DNA of 64,000 bases from JANXMY01 sp965246745 (GTDB lineage Bacteria > Armatimonadota > Armatimonadia > Armatimonadales > Capsulimonadaceae): contig OZ251980.1 of NCBI GenBank assembly GCA_965246745.1, positions 3,534,001 through 3,598,000 on the forward strand. Reading direction: 5' to 3'. The translations under genes and the position numbers were made by a program. Below, piece after piece: positions 32,239 to 38,518 of the stretch (position 1 is the stretch's first letter; every line of letters starts with the position of its first letter). The notes under the pieces are model-generated. The model did not search any database. It saw nothing but the letters and a program-made list of their open reading frames with translations, and was not told the origin of the DNA.

Positions 32239-32858
32239 CGGCTCAGTTCCAGCCGCCGCCCGAGCGCGGCATAATCGGCTTCCTGCGCGGCATGCGAGCG
32301 CCCCGTCGGGCTGACCGCCACCTGCGGCGACGGGTGATACAGGGGAAACAGCGTGTGCCCGTTCCAATCCACGGCAGTCGCCGCGTGGTCCCGGAGCGTG
32401 CACGAGTGCGGGGAAATCAAATGGAGAGCGGCCAGCGCTTTCGCGCCCAAAGTCACGACAATCGCAGGCTGCACGCTTTCCAATGTCCGGGCGAGAAACC
32501 GCGAGCAGGCGCGAAGCTCGGCGGCGGACGGCGGGGCATTAGCGCCGCGCGTGGTGCGCGGGTTGCACAGCGCGGCATTGGTGACAAACACGTCTTCGCG
32601 GCGCAGGCCCGCCGCCGCCAGGTAGCGGGTGAAGTTGCGGCCCGACGCGTCCCCGGTCAGCGGCACGCCCCCGCGGTCGCCGCCGAGCCGCCCCGGCGCT
32701 TCGGCCACAAACAGCACCCGCGCCGACAGCGGCCCGTTGGCGGCGGTCAGCACCCGCCGCCGGCCTTCCATGCGCGGGCACGCCCGGCACCCCTGCGCGT
32801 CGGCAACCAGCGCCGCAAACCGCGCTTCGGCATCCGCGTTGACAGCTTCCGCGCTCAC
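32235..32858 (-). CDS. Uracil-DNA glycosylase, Fe-S type (family 4/5)
   Basis: 207 residues. The N-terminal CRACPRM (Cys24, Cys27) and two further cysteines (ALCNP and ACSRF) give the four ligands of the 4Fe-4S cluster found in family 4/5 enzymes. The uracil-binding motifs are LFVAEAPGRLGG (motif A) and PLYHPSPQ (motif B, catalytic His). It removes uracil from deaminated DNA. It overlaps both neighbours by 4 bp, so it is translated within the PspA operon, an unusual partner for envelope-stress genes. Confidence 0.88.
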   Translation of the reverse strand: MSAEAVNADAEARFAALVADAQGCRACPRMEGRRRVLTAANGPLSARVLFVAEAPGRLGGDRGGVPLTGDASGRNFTRYLAAAGLRREDVFVTNAALCNPRTTRGANAPPSAAELRACSRFLARTLESVQPAIVVTLGAKALAALHLISPHSCTLRDHAATAVDWNGHTLFPLYHPSPQVAVSPTGRSHAAQEADYAALGRRLELSR

Positions 32859-33343
32859 AATTCCAGCTTGTCGAACCGGCCTGCGCCGGGGTCGAGCACG
32901 GTTTGCAGCACTTGGTACGCTTCTTCCACTTTCTGCAAAATCCGCTGCGACTGCGACTGCTCTTCGGAGCCGTTCGGGAAGCGCGACGGGGCGCAGCGCT
33001 CGCGCAGCTTGTTTACTGCCGTCTGCACCGTCAGATAATCCGATCCGGCGGGGACGCCGATGATTTTGTAGGCCGTTTGGATCGGGTCGGTTGCGCCCGG
33101 CGCAGTCTGCCCTGCCGGGCGGCTTTCGTCCCGCGCCGCCGTTTCGCCCCGCGCGGCGGCAATTTTCGCCTGAGCGCGGGCCATCGGGTCGCCGGGACTG
33201 GCCAGCCCGGCTTGAATATCGTCGCGGTTCAAGGCGCGGGTCAATTCTTCCTGCGCCTTGTCGCTGATGTCTTCCACCCGCCCGCGTGCTTCGTCAAGAT
33301 AGGTTTTGGCGATGCGAAACAATCGCCCTGGGATTTCGCTCAT
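32855..33343 (-). CDS. J-domain-like protein without HPD motif
   Basis: 162 residues. The N-terminal half is charged and helical. The C-terminal part (about 90-150) reads like a J domain: AYKIIGVPAGSDYLTVQTAV, a helix II region, then ILQKVEEAYQVLQ. The HPD tripeptide that stimulates Hsp70 is missing; the loop reads SRFPNGSEEQS. This J-like form occurs in cyanobacterial and related proteins that are not Hsp70 co-chaperones. It sits 23 bp downstream of the pspA-like gene. Confidence 0.65.
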   Translation of the reverse strand: MSEIPGRLFRIAKTYLDEARGRVEDISDKAQEELTRALNRDDIQAGLASPGDPMARAQAKIAAARGETAARDESRPAGQTAPGATDPIQTAYKIIGVPAGSDYLTVQTAVNKLRERCAPSRFPNGSEEQSQSQRILQKVEEAYQVLQTVLDPGAGRFDKLEL

Positions 33344-33366
33344 TGTGTTTGCTAACGATCACGGCG

Positions 33367-34155
33367 TTACGCCGCCGTGCCGCCTCCGCCGCCGACCCGC
33401 GCTTCAAGTTCCTGAAGCTGGCGGTCAATGTCGGACGCGCTGCCTGCCGCCGGCGCGGTGTGCGCCGTGGCCGCCGACGCGGCCGGCTTGGGGGCCAGCC
33501 CGAGGCGCTGCTCCATTTGGGCCAGCTCGTCGTTTGCGGCGTTCGACGCCTGCACATCGTCCAGCCCGGCCAGCCGGCCGCTGAGGCTTTCGCGGGCCAG
33601 CTCGGTCCGGGCCGAGCCTTCGGAGCGGGCATTGGAGATTTTTGCCGCCGCCCGTTCAAACGCCTGGTCGGTGCCGTCGGCGGACATGCCTTCCAGCGCC
33701 TTGTTCATGGAGTTTTCGATCTGGGCCTGTTTCCACTGGGCTTTCATGGAAAGCGCCTGAGCGGTCTTGGACCGGATGCGCTCTTCTTCGCGCCGCATGG
33801 CGGTTTTGACCGCTTCGGTTGTCTCCAATGCCTGCTGAAGCGACGCTTTGGTGGAAGTCAGGGTGTTGTCGTACTGGCCTTTTTCGATTAAAAGCTGGCG
33901 GGCTAAATCGCGGTCGCCGTTTTTAAGCGCGATTTCGGCCTTTGCGCCTAAGTTGTCCACCATTTTTTGGGTCTGGTCCACCAGCGCCTGCAAATTGTTT
34001 TTTTGCGTGATGGCCTGCACCGCCCGCTCGCGGTTTTTTGCCTGGGCTTCCCGCATTTCCTGCTGGGCCTGCTGAAGCAGGATTTCAGGGTCCTCGAGCT
34101 GGTCGAGCTTGAACCCGAGCAGGCCCTTCAAGTAGCGCATAATTCGACTGAGCAT
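33367..34155 (-). CDS. pspA: PspA/IM30 (Vipp1) family envelope-stress protein
   Basis: 262 residues, almost entirely coiled coil. The N-terminal amphipathic helix (MLSRIMRYLKGLLGFKLDQLEDPE) binds membranes, and the long helical hairpin that forms ESCRT-III-like rings follows (ILLQQAQQEMREAQAK and onward). The C-terminal ~50 residues are Ala/Pro/Gly-rich and end in a short helix, more like Vipp1-type tails than enterobacterial PspA. The start is set by GGGGAG nine bases upstream. No pspBC or pspF is present. It leads a four-gene operon with the J-like protein, the glycosylase and a membrane protein. Confidence 0.9.
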   Translation of the reverse strand: MLSRIMRYLKGLLGFKLDQLEDPEILLQQAQQEMREAQAKNRERAVQAITQKNNLQALVDQTQKMVDNLGAKAEIALKNGDRDLARQLLIEKGQYDNTLTSTKASLQQALETTEAVKTAMRREEERIRSKTAQALSMKAQWKQAQIENSMNKALEGMSADGTDQAFERAAAKISNARSEGSARTELARESLSGRLAGLDDVQASNAANDELAQMEQRLGLAPKPAASAATAHTAPAAGSASDIDRQLQELEARVGGGGGTAA

Positions 34156-34347
34156 GGACGATCTCCCCTTCACGTAACTTTGACTTCAAGTATCTTTCAC
34201 TGGCTATGACACGCGGACGCGCAAAAAGTCGCAGGTTTAAAGTCGCAAGTTTTCGCCTTCGTTTTCTCTTCTCTCTATTATATCCGAGATGTCTGTTTTT
34301 TGCATCATTCGTTTGAGGTGGGCGGACAGGGAAAGAACCTCACCGGG

Positions 34348-34353
34348 TACACT
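34348..34353 (+). promoter_or_regulatory. -10 box for a leaderless mnmE mRNA
   Basis: TACACT, 6 nt before the mnmE ATG, with no Shine-Dalgarno between. The -35 region is weak (GGACAG). Confidence 0.5.
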
Positions 34354-34359
34354 CTCCCT

Positions 34360-35715
34360 ATGCCCTCTTTCGACCCCGACACCATCTGCGCCCTGGCGAC
34401 CCCGCCCGGCCTCGGCGGCCTCGGCGTGATCCGCATCAGCGGCCCGGCGGCGTTTGCCGTGGTGGACGCCGCCGCGCCGCGCCGCCGAGCGCCCTGCGCG
34501 TCGTTTGCCGGGCACACGCTGCACCGGAGCATTATCAAAAGCGCGGACGGCGGCGTGATTGACGATGTGTTGATTTCGGTCTTCCATGCACCCCGGTCGT
34601 ACACCGGCGAAGACGCCGCCGAGATTTCGGCGCACGGCAGCCCGCTCATACTCGGCCAGATTTTGGCCCGGCTGCTTCATTGCGGCGCACGCGCGGCCCG
34701 GCCCGGCGAGTTCACCGAGCGGGCCTTTTTAAACGGCAAGCTGGATTTGGCCCAGGCCGAAGCGGTCGGCGACCTCATCGCCGCGCAGACCGCCGACGCG
34801 CAAAGACTCGCCCGGCGGCAAAGCGAAGGCCAGCTGAGCCGCGCCGTCCGCGAAATCCGGGACGCCGCGCTTGGGGCGCTGGCGCAGATTGAAGCCTCGA
34901 TAGACTTCCCGGAAGAAGTCGGCGAGCTGAACACCGCCGAGTGCGCGGCGGCGCTCGGGGCGGCATCGGCGCAGACCGCCGCACTCCTCGCGACCGCCGA
35001 CCAGGGCATTGTCGCCCGCGAAGGGATCAGCGTCGTGCTGGCGGGCCGGCCCAATGTCGGCAAATCGTCGCTCCTGAACGCCCTGCTGCGGACCAATCGG
35101 GCGATTGTCACGGCGATCCCCGGCACGACCCGCGACACGCTGGAAGAAACCGTCATTGTCGGCGGCGTTCCTCTGCGCGTGTCGGACACGGCGGGCCTGC
35201 GCGAGACAGACGATGAAGCCGAGCAGCTCGGGGTCGCCCGCACCCGGTCGGCAGTGGCCTGCGCCGACTTGGTTTTGCTGGTTTTGGACGCTGAAACCGG
35301 CGAAACACCGGAAGAAGCCGCGCTGCGCCGCGAACTCGGGCCTCGCGCTTTGATTGTCTGGAACAAATGGGACCTTGCCCCGCCCTCGGCGCTGCCGCCC
35401 GGCGGGATTGCCGTGTCGGCGCTGACGGGGAGGGGGCTGGACGCTCTGGAAGCCGCGCTGTCCGACGCCGCCCTCGGCGGCGCGGGCGGCGTCCCCGAAA
35501 GCGCCCTGGTGACCCATGCCCGCCACAAGCAGGCGCTCCAAGCCGCCGCGCTTCAAATCAATCAGGCCCGGCAGTCGCTTGTGGGCGGCCTGCCGGCGGA
35601 TTTTGCGACGATTGACCTGCGCGGGGCGCTTCATTCGCTCGGCACAATCACCGGTGAAACGGCGGCGGAGGACGTCATCGCCGAGATTTTTTCGCGGTTT
35701 TGCATCGGCAAGTAG
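34360..35715 (+). CDS. mnmE: tRNA modification GTPase MnmE
   Basis: 451 residues. The N-terminal formyl-THF-binding domain begins DTICALATPPGLGGLGVIRISG. The helical domain is interrupted by the G domain: G1 GRPNVGKSSLLN, G2/G3 PGTTRDT and DTAGLRET, G4 NKWD. The C-terminus is the catalytic FCIGK tail with its conserved Cys. With MnmG it installs the cmnm5U34 tRNA modification. MnmG is not in this window. The ATG follows a -10 box by 6 nt, pointing to a leaderless message. A 7-bp-stem hairpin (35730-35747) and a repeat tract follow the stop. Confidence 0.95.
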   Translation: MPSFDPDTICALATPPGLGGLGVIRISGPAAFAVVDAAAPRRRAPCASFAGHTLHRSIIKSADGGVIDDVLISVFHAPRSYTGEDAAEISAHGSPLILGQILARLLHCGARAARPGEFTERAFLNGKLDLAQAEAVGDLIAAQTADAQRLARRQSEGQLSRAVREIRDAALGALAQIEASIDFPEEVGELNTAECAAALGAASAQTAALLATADQGIVAREGISVVLAGRPNVGKSSLLNALLRTNRAIVTAIPGTTRDTLEETVIVGGVPLRVSDTAGLRETDDEAEQLGVARTRSAVACADLVLLVLDAETGETPEEAALRRELGPRALIVWNKWDLAPPSALPPGGIAVSALTGRGLDALEAALSDAALGGAGGVPESALVTHARHKQALQAAALQINQARQSLVGGLPADFATIDLRGALHSLGTITGETAAEDVIAEIFSRFCIGK

Positions 35716-35764
35716 GGTTTGGGGTTTAAGCCCGGCGCAGGCCGGGCACAATGGCGGTGTAAGT

Positions 35765-35834
35765 CACAACTGAATAACGACAACTAAATACAGACAACCA
35801 AATAGCGACAACTAAATATAGAAAAATAAATACA
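35765..35834. repeat. Five 14-bp A-rich tandem repeats after mnmE
   Basis: Consensus GACAACTAAATACA, with units at 35765, 35779, 35793, 35807 and 35821, increasingly diverged at both ends. This is an AT-rich island in very GC-rich DNA, directly before the terminator and the perR-like promoter. Confidence 0.85.
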
Positions 35835-35844
35835 GAAAAAACAG

Positions 35845-35876
35845 GCGGCTTCCGAGCATTTCGGAAGCCGCTTTTT
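35845..35876 (+). terminator. Rho-independent terminator
   Basis: An 11-bp stem (GCGGCTTCCGA with TCGGAAGCCGC), a 5-nt loop and TTTTT. It ends mnmE transcription before the perR-like promoter 18 bp further on. It is the only classical stem-plus-T-run terminator I found in the window. Confidence 0.9.
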
Positions 35877-35893
35877 GCTTGCCTCAGTTTTGC

Positions 35894-35922
35894 TTGACTC
35901 GCCCCGGTAAATATGCTAGAAT
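35894..35922 (+). promoter_or_regulatory. Promoter of the perR-mbfA operon
   Basis: TTGACT (35894-35899), a 17-bp spacer and TAGAAT (35917-35922). The predicted start lies inside the palindrome that follows. Confidence 0.8.
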
Positions 35923-35923
35923 A

Positions 35924-35942
35924 ACGGAGAACAGTTCTCCGT
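35924..35942. promoter_or_regulatory. Operator palindrome ACGGAGAA-CAG-TTCTCCGT
   Basis: Perfect 8-bp half sites around a 3-bp centre, starting 1 bp after the -10 box and covering the transcription start. Its position suits autorepression by the PerR/Fur-type protein encoded 22 bp downstream. The sequence differs from known Fur and PerR boxes, which are AT-rich. Confidence 0.7.
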
Positions 35943-35964
35943 AAAGAATAGCTGTCAATAAGAT

Positions 35965-36420
35965 ATGGAAACTTCCTACCATGCGCGGCTGGACACGCTG
36001 CGCGAAAAACTTCACCTCAGCGGGTGCCGGGTAACCCCGCAGCGATTGTGCATCTTGGAAGCGCTGCTGAAACTCGATACCCACCCGAGCGCAGACGAAA
36101 TCTACGCGCAGGTGCGGCAGGTCTCGCCTGCCACGTCGCTCGCCACCGTCTACAAAACCCTGGACACCCTGCGCGGCCTCGGCGAAGTGCTGGAAATCCA
36201 GCCCGGCGACGGGCGGCAGCACTACGACGCCGTCCGCCCGAGCTTTCACCCGCACGTCATCTGCACTCGCTGCGGCGAAATCCGCGATGTCGAGATCGCC
36301 GGCCTCGCCGGCCTGCCCGCCCTGGCCCAGTCGGCCTCGGGCTATGCGATTGATACCCCGCGCGTCGAGTTTTACGGCCTGTGTCCGGCCTGCGCCGCCT
36401 TAGAAAGAACCCAAGCATGA
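35965..36420 (+). CDS. Fur-family regulator, PerR-like
   Basis: 151 residues. A winged helix (CRVTPQRLCILEALLKLDTHPSADEIY, then TSLATVYKTLDTL) precedes the dimerisation/metal domain. Structural zinc cysteines are Cys100/Cys103 and Cys140/Cys143. The regulatory-site residues line up with B. subtilis PerR: His40, Asp88, His95, His97 and Asp108. The last is Asp, as in PerR, where Fur has Glu, which favours peroxide sensing through Fe-catalysed His oxidation. It is followed in overlap by the ferritin-VIT gene, a plausible target. No clear Shine-Dalgarno. Confidence 0.88.
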   Translation: METSYHARLDTLREKLHLSGCRVTPQRLCILEALLKLDTHPSADEIYAQVRQVSPATSLATVYKTLDTLRGLGEVLEIQPGDGRQHYDAVRPSFHPHVICTRCGEIRDVEIAGLAGLPALAQSASGYAIDTPRVEFYGLCPACAALERTQA

Positions 36421-37631
36421 GCGTGACCCAGCCTCGGCCCCACGCCGAAGCCCGGCTGATCAAAGCCATTGAAAGCAACTGGCAGGAAGAAACCGAAGGC
36501 GCGATTACCTACCGGACACTTGCCGAGCGCGAAACCGACCCGCGCCGCAAGCACACCCTGGAAGGGCTGGCCAAAGCCGAAGAGCACCACGCCGAAATGT
36601 GGGCGCGGCGGCTTCAAGAACTCGGCGCACCCGCGCCGGCGTACACCGGCCCCCCGACCGGCGCGGCGGACACGCTGGTCAACAAAATCGGCGGACTCGA
36701 CGCCACCCTGCGCCGGGTGGAGATGGACGAGCGCAAGCATGTCGCCCATTACGGGCGGCAATTAAAAGAACTCGGCGACGCGGAAAGCATCGAGATACTC
36801 CAAAAAGTCATGGCTGACGAGAAAGCGCACTCGAAAGCCTTGAAGCAGATGCTGGCCCCGGCACCGTCGGCGGACCTGCCCATCGGACGCATGTTTTCGC
36901 GGCCCGTCAACCCGCAGCAGGCATTGGACGATCTCAGGGCGCGGAAAGGGCATCGGTCCCCGGCGTCGTGGATCGGCGATGCGATTTACGGGGTCAACGA
37001 CGGCCTCGGGGCGATCTTCGGCATTGTGTCCGGCGTGTCCGGCGCAACGGCGGGCGACCAGAAATATGTGCTCCTGGCGGGCCTCGCCGGCATGGTCGCG
37101 TCGGCGCTTTCCATGGGGTCCGGCGCGTATCTGGCCGCCAAAAGCGAGCGGGAAATCTACGAAGCCGAGCTGCACCGCAAGCGGGCCGAGCTGGAAGACA
37201 ACCCCGAAGAAGGCCGGGAAGAAATGGCGCTGGTGCTGCAAGTCAAGGGCCTGCCGCACGAAGACGCCGTCCGGGCCGCCGAGCACCTGGCGCGGGACCC
37301 CGAGCAGTTTTTGAAGACCCTGGCCGCCGAGCAGCTCAGCTTGACCGAGGATGCCCTCTCGAACCCGCTGGTTTCCGCCGCTTCGGGCTTTGTTTCCACG
37401 GCGGTCGGGGCGTTTATCCCGATCATTCCGTTTTTTTTCCTGCACGGCACGGCGGCTATCATTGCCGCCGCCGTGATCTCGCTGCTGGCGCACTTTGCGG
37501 TCGGCGCGGCCAAAACCATGATCACCGTGCGCTCGTGGTGGAGCAGCGGCCTGGAGATGACTTTGGTGGGCGCAGTCGAGGGCCTGGTGACGTATTTTAT
37601 CGGCAAAGCTATCGGCGGGCTGGGCGGGTAG
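36417..37631 (+). CDS. mbfA: MbfA-type iron exporter (ferritin-like domain fused to VIT1/CCC1)
   Basis: 404 residues. The N-terminal ferritin-like four-helix domain (about 10-155) has iron-ligand motifs: ESNWQEETEGAITY, EEHHAEMW, MDERKHVAHY and ADEKAHSKAL. The C-terminal VIT/CCC1 membrane domain (about 185-404) has five helices and the SMGSGAYLAAKSEREIYEAEL motif. In rhizobia, MbfA proteins export iron and protect against peroxide. The start ATGA overlaps the perR-like stop, so regulator and exporter are co-translated. Control by the palindromic operator upstream is the natural inference. Confidence 0.9.
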   Translation: MSVTQPRPHAEARLIKAIESNWQEETEGAITYRTLAERETDPRRKHTLEGLAKAEEHHAEMWARRLQELGAPAPAYTGPPTGAADTLVNKIGGLDATLRRVEMDERKHVAHYGRQLKELGDAESIEILQKVMADEKAHSKALKQMLAPAPSADLPIGRMFSRPVNPQQALDDLRARKGHRSPASWIGDAIYGVNDGLGAIFGIVSGVSGATAGDQKYVLLAGLAGMVASALSMGSGAYLAAKSEREIYEAELHRKRAELEDNPEEGREEMALVLQVKGLPHEDAVRAAEHLARDPEQFLKTLAAEQLSLTEDALSNPLVSAASGFVSTAVGAFIPIIPFFFLHGTAAIIAAAVISLLAHFAVGAAKTMITVRSWWSSGLEMTLVGAVEGLVTYFIGKAIGGLGG

Positions 37632-37659
37632 CTTCGTTTTTCCGCCGGGGTCACACGCC

Positions 37660-38505
37660 ATGCGCCAAAAAACACAAACACTTTCGCTGGCGGCTCTAGC
37701 CGGCTTCGGAACTTTAGGCTTGTTTCTGCTGACCAGCCGGATTCACACGCCGGCGGCGGCGGAGGAAGCCCCGGCGGCGGCGGACAAAGGCTCGCTCGCC
37801 GGTGTGGTCGTCGTGGTGGACCCCGGACACGGCGGGGCCGACCCCGGCACGACCGCCGGGCCGATCACGGAAGCCGCGCTGACCTATCGCCTGGCCGCCG
37901 AGCTGGCCGCCGACCTCCAGGCGCAGGACGCCCGCGTCGTCTTCACCGTGCGGAGCCGCTGCCTGGACCCGGCGCTGGCCGCGACCGAAGCGCCGCCGGA
38001 GCCGCCGGACGATGCGGCGCTCGCGGCGACCGGAGCGCGGCTGGTGTCCCGCACTTCCCCGCGCCCGCTGTGGGACCGGGCCGCCGCCGCCGCCGCCGTG
38101 TGGGAAACCCGCCGCCGGACCGATCCGAACGCCGCCCGCAATGTGTTTTTCGTGTCGCTGCATTTCGACCAGTTTTCCGCCGAGGCCGTGCAGGGCGGCC
38201 TGGTCTGCGTGGACAAGCGCAGCGGCGCGGTGCCGGCCCTCGCTTTGGCGCTGGCCGGGCAGATGCAGCAAAGCCACCTGTGCCGCCGCGAGGATTTTCA
38301 CGGCATCGGCGGCATTTCCGGCCGCACGCTCGGCGTGCTCGACCCGGCGTACAACCCCGTGCCGGAGCGGGTGCTGGTGGAAGCGGCGACCTTGTCCAAC
38401 CCGGAAAACGCCCTGGAAGCCGGCGACCCGGCCTGGCGCAGCGAGCTGGTGCGCGAAATCACGCTGGCGGTGATTGAAACCCATCAGCGAAAAAAATCTT
38501 TATGA
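37660..38505 (+). CDS. N-acetylmuramoyl-L-alanine amidase (Amidase_3)
   Basis: 281 residues. A signal peptide or anchor (LSLAALAGFGTLGLFLLTS) leads to the zinc amidase fold: VVVDPGHGGADPGT (His), ITEAALTYRLA (Glu), SLHFDQF (second His; usually SIHAN), and VLVEAATLSNPENALE with the catalytic Glu. It cleaves the lactyl-Ala amide bond of peptidoglycan. No SPOR, AMIN or LysM domain is attached, so targeting must come from elsewhere. A 13-bp gap separates it from the fucose enzyme gene. Confidence 0.87.
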   Translation: MRQKTQTLSLAALAGFGTLGLFLLTSRIHTPAAAEEAPAAADKGSLAGVVVVVDPGHGGADPGTTAGPITEAALTYRLAAELAADLQAQDARVVFTVRSRCLDPALAATEAPPEPPDDAALAATGARLVSRTSPRPLWDRAAAAAAVWETRRRTDPNAARNVFFVSLHFDQFSAEAVQGGLVCVDKRSGAVPALALALAGQMQQSHLCRREDFHGIGGISGRTLGVLDPAYNPVPERVLVEAATLSNPENALEAGDPAWRSELVREITLAVIETHQRKKSL

Positions 38506-38518
38506 ACTTTTTGCCGTT

